From NCBI GenBank assembly GCA_907163225.1, contig OU015322.1, positions 930,001-994,000 of the forward strand: a stretch of 64,000 nucleotides of DNA, in the 5' to 3' direction. The notes under the pieces are model-generated. The model made no database searches. It worked only from the letters and a program-made list of their open reading frames with translations, and had not been told where the DNA came from. Both the position numbers and the translations under genes were made by a program. Below are positions 1-9,178 of the stretch, piece after piece (the first letter of the stretch is position 1; every line of letters starts with the position of its first letter). The DNA comes from an uncultured Rhodocyclaceae bacterium (GTDB lineage: Bacteria > Pseudomonadota > Gammaproteobacteria > Burkholderiales > Rhodocyclaceae).

Positions 1-1
1 G

Positions 2-652
2 GGTATCAAAAAGGCAGCCAGCATTCTGGTTCAAACCGAACATCAAAAAAAGCTGCTCAAGACCAACTACGGCCTTGAATCCGAAGTCGCCGACATGCTG
101 GTCGATATTCCCGATCAGCCCGCCCCTCAAGCAAATCGGGAGATTGACGTACTCTGGCTCGCCAACTTGCGCTCGGTAAAACGACCCGAGTGGGTAATCG
201 ATCTGGCCAGGCGCCTTCCCTCCGTCAACTTCGTCATGGCAGGTGGCCCTTATTCCAGCCAGCCCGAAATCTTTGAAACGGTAAAAAAACAGGCGCAAGA
301 TTTACCAAACCTGCAGTTTTTGGGTGGCATCGCGCATAGAGAAACAGCCAACCTGTTCAGCCGCGCCAAACTATTTCTGAACACCTCCGAACTCGAAGGA
401 TTTCCAAACACCTACCTGCAAGCGTGGGCGAATGGAACGCCGATTGTTGCCACCTTCGATCCAGATGGTCTGATCCAAAAGAAAAGCTTTGGTAGCGCCT
501 GCGTTACGCAAGATGAAACAGTCGCCGCCCTGCAAAAACTTCTTCTCGATGCCTCAACCCGAACAGAAATAGGGATAAAAACCCACGCGTTTGTCACAGA
601 GCGATACGGGATGCCTGCCATCAAAAATTATGAACATCATCTACGGGGCTAA
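2..652 (+). CDS. Glycosyltransferase family 4, C-terminal part (5' end outside window)
   Basis: The frame is open from base 2, so the gene starts upstream of the window. An internal ATG at 95 is not taken as the start because coding similarity continues before it. About 216 residues are visible. They form the C-terminal Rossmann half of a GT4/GT-B glycosyltransferase: the strand 'DVLWLANLRSVKRPEW', then 'FVMAGGP', and the donor-binding segment 'NTSELEGFPNTYLQAWANG', the family's E-x7-E type motif. It should transfer a nucleotide-activated sugar to a lipid-linked acceptor on the cytoplasmic face of the membrane. Acceptor and donor cannot be told from sequence. It heads the polysaccharide locus and is followed by a GT2 gene after about 125 bases. 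Confidence 0.85.
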   Translation, partial: GIKKAASILVQTEHQKKLLKTNYGLESEVADMLVDIPDQPAPQANREIDVLWLANLRSVKRPEWVIDLARRLPSVNFVMAGGPYSSQPEIFETVKKQAQDLPNLQFLGGIAHRETANLFSRAKLFLNTSELEGFPNTYLQAWANGTPIVATFDPDGLIQKKSFGSACVTQDETVAALQKLLLDASTRTEIGIKTHAFVTERYGMPAIKNYEHHLRG

Positions 653-778
653 CGATAAGCAGATTGGCTGCAAAAGCGCTAATGACACCATTTCTTTCAT
701 GTCCACAACCATCGATCAATAAACTCGCTGAAATATTCAAACAACTAACTCAGCTTGCTAGTCCCCAGGAGAACCATT

Positions 779-1792
779 TTGGAACGCACCCCGACAATCA
801 GCGTCATCATGCCGGTATACAAGGTAGAGCGCTACGTGGCGCAGTCCATCCAGAGCGTTATTGACCAGTCGCTGACCGATTGGGAGTTAATTGTCATTGA
901 CGACGCCTCGCCGGATGGCAGCGCCGATGTCATAGCAAAGTTTTCTGATCAGCGCATCCGGTACATTCGTCACGAAAAAAACAAAGGGAATGCGGAAGCA
1001 CGAAACACAGGCATTCTCGCCGCACGTGGCAACTACATTGCTCTCCTTGACTCTGATGACGTTGCGTTGCCGAATCGCCTGGATGAACAACTTAAACACC
1101 TGGAGAAAAACCCTGACGTCGGCCTGGTTGGTACGTGGGCAGAATTGATTGATGAATCAGGAAAAAAAATAGGCCTGCGCGACTGTCCCTACCCCGACAG
1201 TCTTCTACGCCCAATGCTGATTTTCCGGAATATTTTCATTACCTCATCATTGATGATGCGTAGGGATGCTCTGCCTCCAGGTCTATTCAAGACCATGCTT
1301 GCAGAAGACTACGATTTTATTAGTCGCCTGGCCGACAACTGGCAAATTGCCTACATCCCGAACTACCTCATGCAATACCGAATCAATTCACAAGGATTGA
1401 TGGGGACGCGATGGCAACAAATCAAAATCGATGCTTGGCTTACCCAACAACGCCTACTCCAACAAATGGGCGTCAGTGCAAGCATTGCTGAAGCAGAGCT
1501 TCATAAAAAAATCGCTCACGCGGTGGCAGATGGCAATAGTTCATCTGAAGCCCAAGAAGCCGGTCGCTGGCTTGAGAAAATTCTGCACACGAACGAAAAA
1601 TATCGTTGGTATGACCAAGCGGTTCTCCAAAATGTCTGCGAAGAAATTTTGCTAAGCCTGTGGCGTGGCGCAGCCAAGGAAGGCATTTCGACAGTTTTCA
1701 AGGCACGTACCTCGCTGGCAGAAATAGGCAAACCGCCAAGTTTGGGACAATTGGCACGTTTAGCCGCCAGAGCCTTGCGAACAGCCCAATGA
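779..1792 (+). CDS. Glycosyltransferase family 2
   Basis: The product (337 aa) is a GT-A fold GT2 enzyme. It has the N-terminal 'TISVIMPVYKVERYVAQSI' strand, the 'DDASPDGS' turn and the 'LLDSDDVALPNRLD' DxD-type metal/nucleotide site. The start is set at TTG 779 because AGGAG at 767-771 lies seven bases upstream. An earlier in-frame TTG at 755 would add eight residues and has no comparable ribosome site. The stop overlaps the ATG of the flippase gene by four bases (ATGA), which suggests translational coupling. It likely adds one sugar of the repeat unit at the inner membrane. Donor sugar unknown. Confidence 0.88.
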   Translation: MERTPTISVIMPVYKVERYVAQSIQSVIDQSLTDWELIVIDDASPDGSADVIAKFSDQRIRYIRHEKNKGNAEARNTGILAARGNYIALLDSDDVALPNRLDEQLKHLEKNPDVGLVGTWAELIDESGKKIGLRDCPYPDSLLRPMLIFRNIFITSSLMMRRDALPPGLFKTMLAEDYDFISRLADNWQIAYIPNYLMQYRINSQGLMGTRWQQIKIDAWLTQQRLLQQMGVSASIAEAELHKKIAHAVADGNSSSEAQEAGRWLEKILHTNEKYRWYDQAVLQNVCEEILLSLWRGAAKEGISTVFKARTSLAEIGKPPSLGQLARLAARALRTAQ

Positions 1793-3042
1793 GCCTGTTG
1801 CGCTCATCCTTTCACTCGCTGATCCAAACCGCCGCACGTCTCGGTCTGGGTTTAGTCAACGTCAAGATCGCAGCGATCTACCTTGGCCCCGTCGGTGTCG
1901 GTTTATACGGACAATTCTGGAGTCTGTTCGGCGTATTCAGCGGCCCTTTGGTCGCCCCCATCGCAACTGTCCTTACACGAGAAATTGCGAGTATTGATGA
2001 CACCGAAAAGCGGCAAAGGCTGATCGGCGAAGCCCTGCGCCTGTCATTCCTGATCGGCCTTTTCATCACGGCAGTGACCATCCCTTTCGCAGGCACCATC
2101 TCGGAATGGATGTTTCATTCGCGAGAATATTCACTACAAGTGGTTTTTGCCGCGCTGGCTCTCCTCCCTGTATTTTTCAACACCACCTTCATTGCCACCG
2201 CTCGCGGCACCCGCCGCTTGAAGTCACTCACCGTCAGCGAACTGCTCATCGCGCTATCAGGAACGATCTCAGCAGTCGTAATGATTCCGCTCTGGGGCGT
2301 TCACGGTGCCTTCTGGTCGCTCGCCTCGTCCGCCGCGCTCGCCAGCATTCTGTTGCTGATTCAATACCGAAACAGCGGCTGGCTGGCCCAACTTCTGTCA
2401 TTCAAAAGCGATCCAAATTTCAAACGAAATTTTCTGCATTTTTTTGCCTCGTCGATCATCACGGCAACGACAATTGCGGTCGTCCCCATCCTGCTGCGTA
2501 ACGCCATTGCCGAACAACTTGATCTGGAGCATGTCGGCTACTGGCAAGCGGGAACTCGACTGGCCGACCTCTACTTTTCCGTCTTTTCGGCACTCTTTGC
2601 CATGCATTTCCTGCCACGCTTTGCCGAAATTCATAGCCGCACCGAAATGCGCACCGAACTTCAAAGAGGCGGCTCACGGATCATCCCGGTTGTAGCCATA
2701 GGCGCGCTAGCAATCTACTTCCTTCTCGACCTGCTCGTTCCCCTGCTTTACACCGCGCAATTTCTTCCCCTCAAACAAATCATGGCTTGGCAATTGGCCG
2801 GGGTCGTCATGCAGGCAACCGCCTGGTATATCCGCTATGTCGTCGTTGCCAAAGGTCATACCTGGTGGGTTGCCGCCACCGACATCGGCTTTTCACTCTT
2901 CTGGCTGGGACTCTCCATCATCCTCTTGCCGCAATTCGGGCTTGGTGCCGTCTCGATGGCCTACTTTTTACGCTATGTGCTCGACACACTTTACTCAATT
3001 GTGAAATGTCGTCAGGTCATCACTGGCTTGCCAAATGCCTAA
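1789..3042 (+). CDS. wzx: Wzx-type lipid-linked oligosaccharide flippase (O-antigen translocase family)
   Basis: The product (417 aa) is almost entirely hydrophobic, with about a dozen membrane-spanning stretches typical of the MOP/polysaccharide-transport superfamily. The N-terminus 'LIQTAARLGLGLVNVKIAAI' followed by 'YLGPVGVGLYGQF' resembles WzxE-type O-antigen translocases. The frame is open further upstream (to 1660), but that part reads through the GT2 gene. ATG 1789, overlapping the GT2 stop as ATGA, is the natural start. Its job would be to flip undecaprenyl-diphosphate-linked repeat units to the periplasm. That makes this a Wzx/Wzy-type locus, although no Wzy polymerase was recognised in the window. 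Confidence 0.88.
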   Translation: MSLLRSSFHSLIQTAARLGLGLVNVKIAAIYLGPVGVGLYGQFWSLFGVFSGPLVAPIATVLTREIASIDDTEKRQRLIGEALRLSFLIGLFITAVTIPFAGTISEWMFHSREYSLQVVFAALALLPVFFNTTFIATARGTRRLKSLTVSELLIALSGTISAVVMIPLWGVHGAFWSLASSAALASILLLIQYRNSGWLAQLLSFKSDPNFKRNFLHFFASSIITATTIAVVPILLRNAIAEQLDLEHVGYWQAGTRLADLYFSVFSALFAMHFLPRFAEIHSRTEMRTELQRGGSRIIPVVAIGALAIYFLLDLLVPLLYTAQFLPLKQIMAWQLAGVVMQATAWYIRYVVVAKGHTWWVAATDIGFSLFWLGLSIILLPQFGLGAVSMAYFLRYVLDTLYSIVKCRQVITGLPNA

Positions 3043-3079
3043 GAAAACCGATTTATTCAAGCCTCAACACTATCCGCAC

Positions 3080-4222
3080 ATGAAAATCCTATTTATTTCC
3101 GACCACCTCAAATTCGGCGGTGCCGAACGCCATCTGGTAGCCGTCGCCACTGGCTTGGCAAAACTCGGCAACGAGATTGCTGTCGCCTACCTGAAGCCGC
3201 ACGACGAACTTGCCGGTGAACTGGTTGACGGTGGCGTCGGGCAGATCATTTGCTGTAACTCACGGGGCGGCATCGACTTCAGCGCCATCCGCAATCTGGC
3301 CAGGCTGATCCGCGATTTTCGTCCGAATGTGCTGGTCGCCACTTCACAATATTCGTTGGCCATGACGACAGTAGCCCGCATGCTCGGCCGCACGCGCGCA
3401 CCCTTGCTTTTTGTCTGTCATAGCATGGAGGTGGTGCAACGCCACCGCAGTGACCGCCTGCGCTTTGCCATTTACCGCCACTTTTACGGCATGACCGAAT
3501 GCATCGTTTTCGTCAGCGAACTACAACGGCAATTTTTCCGACAGTTGGGCATCCAGCCGCGCACTGATGAGGTCATTCACAACGGTATCGACCTTGACCA
3601 CTTTTCGGCGACTGCGGTGGCTACTGAAGCAAAGCAGTTACGCTGCGATCTTGGCTTTACCGATACGGATCTGGTGATTGGTATGTGCGCCGGCTTCCGC
3701 GAAGAGAAGTTCCAAATCGATTTGCTGGAAGCTTTGCGTCGCCTGCGCGACAAGCAGTTGCCGGCCAAAGTGCTACTGGTCGGCGACGGCATCACGCGTC
3801 CGCAGATCGAAGCCCGGCGTGACGCGCTCGGCCTCCAGAATGCCGTCGTAATGTGTGGTTTCCAGCAGGATGTTCGGCCCTACGTTGCAGCCTGCGACAT
3901 CATGGCGCTGACTTCCCATGCCGAAACTTTCCCGATTGCCACTCTGGAATACATGGCGCTTGGCAAACCGCTGGTTGCCAGCAACGTTGGCGGCCTCAGC
4001 GAACAGGTGGCGAATGGCCACAACGGTCTGTTGTATACCGCCGGCGACATTGATGGCCTAGTCGCTCAGCTGGAATGCCTGGCCACCGCGCCAGCGCGCC
4101 AAGCCTTGGGCAGCACCGCCCGCCGGGAGGTGGAAGCACGTTTCTCGCTATCAACAATGATCGAGCGCTTCCGTTACCGCTGCACCGAGCTAGCGCTAAC
4201 GGGGGGGGGGGCAAGCATATGA
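3080..4222 (+). CDS. Glycosyltransferase family 4
   Basis: This is a full-length GT-B/GT4 enzyme. The N-terminus 'MKILFISDHLKFGGAERHLV' holds the GGAE acceptor loop. The linker 'VIHNGIDLDHF' follows, and the C-terminal domain carries 'TSHAETFPIATLEYMALGKP', the E-x7-E nucleotide-sugar motif. ATG 3080 is preferred because the family normally begins right at this strand. ATG 3035 would add 15 residues and overlap the flippase by eight bases. Neither has a clear Shine-Dalgarno. The last codons run through a homopolymer of eleven G (4201-4211), giving the tail LTGGGASI. The stop overlaps the next gene's ATG. A one-base gain in the G tract would fuse it in frame to the acyltransferase. Confidence 0.86.
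   Translation: MKILFISDHLKFGGAERHLVAVATGLAKLGNEIAVAYLKPHDELAGELVDGGVGQIICCNSRGGIDFSAIRNLARLIRDFRPNVLVATSQYSLAMTTVARMLGRTRAPLLFVCHSMEVVQRHRSDRLRFAIYRHFYGMTECIVFVSELQRQFFRQLGIQPRTDEVIHNGIDLDHFSATAVATEAKQLRCDLGFTDTDLVIGMCAGFREEKFQIDLLEALRRLRDKQLPAKVLLVGDGITRPQIEARRDALGLQNAVVMCGFQQDVRPYVAACDIMALTSHAETFPIATLEYMALGKPLVASNVGGLSEQVANGHNGLLYTAGDIDGLVAQLECLATAPARQALGSTARREVEARFSLSTMIERFRYRCTELALTGGGASI
4201..4211 (+). repeat. G11 homopolymer at the gene junction
   Basis: Eleven consecutive G lie inside the last codons of the GT4 gene, eight bases before the acyltransferase ATG. The tract may also serve as a purine-rich ribosome site. Tracts of this length are prone to slipped-strand change in many bacteria. 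They are also prone to sequencing error, so the exact count is uncertain. Confidence 0.8.
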
Positions 4223-4689
4223 TGCAGGCCGTCTGGCGCCTCTCCAATCGCCTTCATCGCTGGCGCATCCCGGTGTTGCCCAAGATTTGTTACGCCTTCA
4301 ACCGCATCGTCTTTTCGGCTGTGGTACCACCGGGTGTCCAGATGGGTGAAAGTGTGCTTCTTGGCTACAAGGGGCTGGGCATTGTGATTCACCGTAGGGC
4401 AGTTATTGGCAATCGGGTCAATATCGGCGCCCATGTCACGATTGGTGGACGAGGTAAGCACTATGAAGTACCGGTCATCGAAGATGACGTAATGATCGGC
4501 ACCGGCGCAAAAATTCTAGGGCCAGTCAGAATTGGCAAAGGGGCAAGCATCGGCGCCAATGCCGTGGTCTTGCACGATGTACCCGCTGGCGCAACTGCAG
4601 TGGGCATTCCTGCAAGAATTCTCAGTAGTTCGGACAATTACCCTGCCCATTCCCAAGCTGATTTTGTGAGTTCACCCCATGCCAATTGA
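4219..4689 (+). CDS. Hexapeptide-repeat acyltransferase (serine acetyltransferase-like)
   Basis: The product (156 aa) has a left-handed beta-helix signature of repeated [LIV]-G-x4 hexapeptides, such as 'VNIGAHVTIGG', 'VMIGTGAKILGPVRIGKGAS' and 'IGANAVVL', ending in 'VPAGATAVGIPARI'. It is close to CysE/WcaB/WcaF-type O-acetyltransferases. It lacks the long N-terminal helical domain of true CysE, so a sugar O-acetyltransferase decorating the polysaccharide is the better reading; serine acetylation is less likely. ATG 4219 overlaps the GT4 stop (ATGATGA). The frame is open upstream to 4075, which is what would allow fusion if the G11 tract changed length. The 3' end overlaps the next gene by 11 bases. 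Confidence 0.82.
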   Translation: MMQAVWRLSNRLHRWRIPVLPKICYAFNRIVFSAVVPPGVQMGESVLLGYKGLGIVIHRRAVIGNRVNIGAHVTIGGRGKHYEVPVIEDDVMIGTGAKILGPVRIGKGASIGANAVVLHDVPAGATAVGIPARILSSSDNYPAHSQADFVSSPHAN

Positions 4690-6139
4690 AGACATCATCC
4701 ACCCCTTTCTAAAACACTACACATCTGCTCCCCAGTGGGTAAAAAACACCTTGGGTGGTGCTTATGCGCGCGTTCCGACCAGCATGCGCTATGGGGCGAA
4801 ATACGATGAGTTCATGGCTGAAATCAAGCGCAGCGATGATGAGCAGTGGTTGCGCCAGCGTGCGGATGAAAAGCTGCTTTTTACCCTGCGCTGGGCCGCT
4901 GAGACGGTGCCTGCATTTGCTTCGCTGCAAAGCCGGGTCAAGCTGGATCGCTCTCCTGTCGAGTTACTGGCTGAGTTTCCGTTGTTGCCCAAAGAAGATA
5001 TCAAGGCGGATACGAACCGCTTCATTTCCAGCGCGATGCCACCCAAAACGCATTTGCTGACGCATACCGGTGGCTCTACGTCTGTACCGATGAAGCTTTA
5101 TCTTGAAAAGTACGTGTCGCGCTCAAAAGACTTTGCGTACAACGGTACTTTCGACACGATTGCAGGTATTCGCACTGGCGATACGATTCTTGCATTGCGT
5201 GGGCGCACGGTGCCGGGCGCAAACAAGCCGGGTGGGCCGATCTGGATGTTTGATCCGATCAAGAGTTATTTGCATTTGAGTTCGGACCATCTGGAGGCTG
5301 AGCATATGCCGCGCTACGTTGAGGCGGCGCGTCAATGGAAGCCTACGTTTATTCACGCTTTCCCTTCTGCTCTGGTGCCGCTTGCAAAGTGGTTGCAAGA
5401 GAACCCGGCCCCGGATGTAACGGAGCGTATTCGCTCTGTTCAGTTGTTTTCCGAGAATATTTACGACTATCAGGTTGAATTGATTCGTGAGGTTTTTGGT
5501 TGCCCGGTGTTGCTGGATTATGGTCATTCCGAGCGGGCGGTGAAGTCGATTTCGCTACCGAATGATCCGCGTTATTTCTTCTGGCCGCTTTATGGCAAGG
5601 TGGAACTGATCGATTTTGATGGCCGCCCGGTGACAGAACCCGGCGTGCTGGGTGAGATTGTTGGCACCGGTTTTGATAATCGAGTCATGCCCTTGATTCG
5701 TTACCGGACGGGTGATCTGGCGATGTGGAGCAGCAGCCCGAACCTGACTCGTCCTGGTTTTTCTGTGGTTGATCGCATTGAGGGGCGCCTGCAGGAATTT
5801 TTGGTGTGTAACGATCATCGCTTGATATCGATTTGCACCATTGGTGCGGCGCACTTTGAGGAGTTGGCGAGCGCCGACCGCATGCAGTTTGAACAGACTG
5901 CGCCAGGTCGCGCTGTTCTCAAGGTGTTGTCGGAAAACGATCTGTCATCACGCGCCAAGGAGGCGCTGGCGTCTGGTATTCGTGCCAAGACGCAAGGTGG
6001 CTTGGAGATTGAAGTGGTGCGGGTGGATGAGATTGCCCGCACGGTTTCTGGCAAGCATCGGTTGCTGGTGCAGAAGCTGGATCTCTCGCGCTACCTGGGC
6101 GCGGCTCATATCGACACAGAGGAAAGCGCACTTTCGTGA
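4679..6139 (+). CDS. CapK/phenylacetate-CoA ligase-like adenylate-forming enzyme
   Basis: The product (486 aa) matches the CapK-like branch of the phenylacetate-CoA ligase family often found in capsule loci. The nucleotide loop reads 'THTGGSTSVPMKL', a 'DYGHSERAVKS' segment follows, and 'LIRYRTGDLA' is the conserved adenylation motif. The C-terminal part 'ARTVSGKHRLLVQKL' corresponds to the hinge and terminal subdomain with a basic residue. It likely activates a carboxylic acid as an acyl-AMP for attachment to a sugar or CoA. The acid is unknown. It overlaps the acyltransferase gene by 11 bases and its stop overlaps the next GTG start, so it is part of the coupled run of genes. Confidence 0.82.
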   Translation: MPIEDIIHPFLKHYTSAPQWVKNTLGGAYARVPTSMRYGAKYDEFMAEIKRSDDEQWLRQRADEKLLFTLRWAAETVPAFASLQSRVKLDRSPVELLAEFPLLPKEDIKADTNRFISSAMPPKTHLLTHTGGSTSVPMKLYLEKYVSRSKDFAYNGTFDTIAGIRTGDTILALRGRTVPGANKPGGPIWMFDPIKSYLHLSSDHLEAEHMPRYVEAARQWKPTFIHAFPSALVPLAKWLQENPAPDVTERIRSVQLFSENIYDYQVELIREVFGCPVLLDYGHSERAVKSISLPNDPRYFFWPLYGKVELIDFDGRPVTEPGVLGEIVGTGFDNRVMPLIRYRTGDLAMWSSSPNLTRPGFSVVDRIEGRLQEFLVCNDHRLISICTIGAAHFEELASADRMQFEQTAPGRAVLKVLSENDLSSRAKEALASGIRAKTQGGLEIEVVRVDEIARTVSGKHRLLVQKLDLSRYLGAAHIDTEESALS

Positions 6140-7194
6140 AAACTGCGGTCATGATCGGCCCCTGCCCTGATGCAAAAGGGGGCATGGCATCGGTTGTTGC
6201 GGTCTACCGGAAAAACGGGCTATTTTCGAAAAGTCGTTGCCGCTATTTGACGACGGCAACAGAAGGCGGGGCTGGCCGCAAACTTTGGGTGGCGGCTTCT
6301 GCCTTGTTGCGCTTCACTTTCTTGCTGCTCATGCATCGGGTCAGTTTGCTGCATGTGCATGGGGCGTCGCATGGCAGTTTCTGGCGCAAGCGGGCGTTCA
6401 TGTCGCTGGCGTTTGCTTTCGGGGTGCCGGTGATTTTTCATCTGCATGGCGGTGAATTCCGACAGTTTGTTGATGAACGACTTGATGATGCGGGCCGCCA
6501 GAAGGTGCTGGAGACACTCAAGCGGTGCGATCTGATTTATTGCCTGAATGAAGAAATTGGCGCGTGGCTGCGTGCCAGGGTGCCAAGCGTGCCTGTACAG
6601 GTCATGCCTAACCCGATTGATCTTCCGGAGGGAGATATTTATTTGGGAAAGCGCGAGCCAAGTATTTTGTTTCTTGGCCGCCTTGAGCAGGAAAAAGGGG
6701 TATTCGATCTGCTGAATGCGTTTTCGGTAGTCGCTGGGGTTGTCCCTGATGTCAGGCTGATTTTGTGTGGGGTCGGGTCGGCTCAGGCTCAGCTTGAGAA
6801 GACCGCTCTGGAATTGGGGCTGGCATCGAGGGTTGAATTCCCCGGCTGGGTGGATGGGGAAAAGAAAGCCAGCTTGTTGCAGCGAGCCGGGGTTTTTGTA
6901 TTGCCCTCTTACGCTGAGGGTATGCCGATGTCGATATTGGAGGCGATGGCTGCCGGCACTCCGGTGGTAGCATCTCGTGTCGGCGCAGTGCCTGAGATGC
7001 TGGAAAATGGTAGCAGCGGGCTGGTGGTTGAGCCCGGCCAGGTTGATCAGCTTGCAGCGGCAATGCTTACTGCGCTGGATAGCTCAAAAAGCGCGGTATT
7101 TTGCTCTCGTGGCTTGGCTAGAGTTCGAGAGTTTTATTCCGCGAACGTGGTGCTTGAGCGCCTGCGTTGGCAATACGCAAAGTTGGCCCCGTGA
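6136..7194 (+). CDS. Glycosyltransferase family 4
   Basis: This 352-residue GT4 enzyme starts at GTG 6136, overlapping the previous stop (GTGA). The N-terminal domain has 'IGPCPDAKGGMASV', the loop for the acceptor, and 'HLHGGEF'. The C-terminal domain has 'SILFLGRLEQEKGVFDLL', the nucleotide-binding turn, and 'LPSYAEGMPMSILEAMAAG', with the E-x7-E donor motif. It is likely to add a sugar to the lipid-linked repeat unit. Its stop again overlaps the next gene's GTG, so this part of the locus appears to be translated as a chain. The donor specificity cannot be read from the sequence. Confidence 0.88.
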   Translation: MKTAVMIGPCPDAKGGMASVVAVYRKNGLFSKSRCRYLTTATEGGAGRKLWVAASALLRFTFLLLMHRVSLLHVHGASHGSFWRKRAFMSLAFAFGVPVIFHLHGGEFRQFVDERLDDAGRQKVLETLKRCDLIYCLNEEIGAWLRARVPSVPVQVMPNPIDLPEGDIYLGKREPSILFLGRLEQEKGVFDLLNAFSVVAGVVPDVRLILCGVGSAQAQLEKTALELGLASRVEFPGWVDGEKKASLLQRAGVFVLPSYAEGMPMSILEAMAAGTPVVASRVGAVPEMLENGSSGLVVEPGQVDQLAAAMLTALDSSKSAVFCSRGLARVREFYSANVVLERLRWQYAKLAP

Positions 7195-9149
7195 AAATTT
7201 GGCTGCATATATTCTTGTTGGTTTGTGGCTGGGGAAGCGCCGCGCTTGCCTTTTCGGCGAGCGATCCTCGATTTGCTGCACCCGCCATTTCTGCTGCGCT
7301 GGTGGCCTTCGACAAGGCTGCTTTGATGGGGCACCCGCGGCTTTTCCGCGGGCAGGCTGACTACGCCGGCATTGTTGCTGCAGCTTCGGCCGAGCGGGCC
7401 AATGGGGTGAAGTCCTTGTCTGGCACTTTGCATCGGACCTCGCTGACTACAACCAATACGACGTTCTCGGCGACTGCCAGGTCAGTAAAGACGCTCAGTG
7501 GCTTGAACAACTGGTTTCAGCAGGAACGCGTCTTGGAAGGGATGGCGGAGTCGGCACTAGGCTGGTATCTGATGCGCGACCCTTGGTATTTGACTGAAAT
7601 GCGGGCACGTATGGCGTCTTTTTCATCGCAAATTCTGGATACGGGTTGTGTTGCTGAGTTAACTCAGGCTAGGGCCTATGCCTATTACTTCGCGCTGACT
7701 TACGATTTTGCCTACCTGGCGCTGACGAGTGGCGAACGCGACCTTATGCGGAATGTCGTTAAAACTTGCGCGACTTCAGCATTGCCGGGAGCCTTGACGA
7801 AGGTAATAGCTAACCCGCGTGACGGCGTTGCCTTTCATTCTTTGGGCAAGTTCATTGGTGCTTTGACGATTGTTCTGCGTGAGGTGCCGGAAGCTCGCGC
7901 TTTGGTAGAGCAGGCCTTGCAGGTTTACCTCGCCAACCTTAGCCCTTGGGGTGGGGATGATGGCGGGTATGCGAATGGCAGCAGCTATGTTTTGTGGGAT
8001 GTCGGGGATTCATTGCTGTCCTGGGATTTGATCGACCGCGTGCTGGGCATTCCGATTTACCAAAAGGCTTGGGTGGCACAGCTTCCCCGCTTCGTCGTTT
8101 ACAACTTGCCACCAGGCACGCCGGCCGGGGTTTTTGGCGATGGCGCCGAGATTTCCCGGTCAGAGGAATGGGCTCGCTTTGGCAAGGCGATCATGAGTCG
8201 ATTCGAAACACCGCTCGCCCGCTGGTACGAGAAACAGTTGTTCGGCGAGGATACGGCGCGCTTGCACAGCTTGCTTAGCCCGCGCCATGTTGTTAGCAGT
8301 GCGCCCTGGCCAAGCAGCGAGGTAAATAGCGCGGTTTTTACGAATGTGGGGTGGGCTGCGCTGCATAGCTCGTTGCCTGATCGTTCGCGGGTTTCGGTGT
8401 ATTTCAAGAGCAGCCCGTATGGCTCGTTGAATCATTCGCATGCGGATCAGAACAGTTTTCTGATCTATGCCCATGGCAAGGTGCTGGCCATGGATAGCGG
8501 GTATTACGATTCCTACAATTCACCGCACTGGCGAAATTGGTACAAACAGACCAAGGCCCACAACGCCATCACCATCGATGGCGGCCGGGGGCAATCCTTG
8601 GGAGCCGATGGCCTTGGAAACACCCTGTTCTCCGGCAAGATTAGCCAGTTTGTCACAACCGCTGACTACGATGTGGTGACTGGCGATGCGACCGCTGCCT
8701 ATGCCGGGGAGTTGTCGATGGCCAAGAGGGCACTGGTTTTTCTGCGCCCGTCAGCAACTTTGGTGGTGATTGATCAGCTTCAGAGCGCCACGCCGCGACA
8801 GTGGGAGTGGAATTTACACACGACTTCGCCGCTGACGGCGAATGCCGAAGGGTACCTGCTGGATTTGGGAGATACCGAAATGTGTACCGAGGTTGTTGCA
8901 CCGGATAGCCTTGGATTGGCGGTGACTCCAGGCTATTCGCCAGCCCCTGTGCTATCGGGAGGTTACGGCCCGCATTTCTGGAATCGATTCTTTTACAAGA
9001 CGCCAAAATCTTCGGCGTACTTTGTTGCGGTCATGCGTACAGACTGTGCGCAGCCGAGAGCAGAAATTTCTTTTCAGACGGGAAAGCCTGTGGTCATAGT
9101 AGGCAACCGTCAGATATCCTTTGTCGGTACCGAACTGACAGTCCGCTAA
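7191..9149 (+). CDS. Secreted heparinase II/III-like polysaccharide lyase
   Basis: GTG 7191 overlaps the GT4 stop and gives a clear signal peptide (KIWLHIFLLVCGW then GSAALAF), so this start is preferred to an upstream in-frame ATG at 7167. The mature protein has an alpha-toroid half (about residues 60-360) and a beta-sheet half. The latter contains 'GSLNHSHADQNSFLIYAHG' and 'AHNAITIDGGRGQS', the conserved H-rich region of the heparinase II/III-like family. It should cleave uronate-containing polysaccharide by beta-elimination in the periplasm. In loci like this such lyases trim or release the cell's own polymer, as with alginate lyase in alginate loci. It fits with the UDP-sugar dehydrogenase encoded at 15508. 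Confidence 0.85.
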   Translation: MKIWLHIFLLVCGWGSAALAFSASDPRFAAPAISAALVAFDKAALMGHPRLFRGQADYAGIVAAASAERANGVKSLSGTLHRTSLTTTNTTFSATARSVKTLSGLNNWFQQERVLEGMAESALGWYLMRDPWYLTEMRARMASFSSQILDTGCVAELTQARAYAYYFALTYDFAYLALTSGERDLMRNVVKTCATSALPGALTKVIANPRDGVAFHSLGKFIGALTIVLREVPEARALVEQALQVYLANLSPWGGDDGGYANGSSYVLWDVGDSLLSWDLIDRVLGIPIYQKAWVAQLPRFVVYNLPPGTPAGVFGDGAEISRSEEWARFGKAIMSRFETPLARWYEKQLFGEDTARLHSLLSPRHVVSSAPWPSSEVNSAVFTNVGWAALHSSLPDRSRVSVYFKSSPYGSLNHSHADQNSFLIYAHGKVLAMDSGYYDSYNSPHWRNWYKQTKAHNAITIDGGRGQSLGADGLGNTLFSGKISQFVTTADYDVVTGDATAAYAGELSMAKRALVFLRPSATLVVIDQLQSATPRQWEWNLHTTSPLTANAEGYLLDLGDTEMCTEVVAPDSLGLAVTPGYSPAPVLSGGYGPHFWNRFFYKTPKSSAYFVAVMRTDCAQPRAEISFQTGKPVVIVGNRQISFVGTELTVR

Positions 9150-9178
9150 TTTATTCACTATTTTTCAAGTTAAAAACC

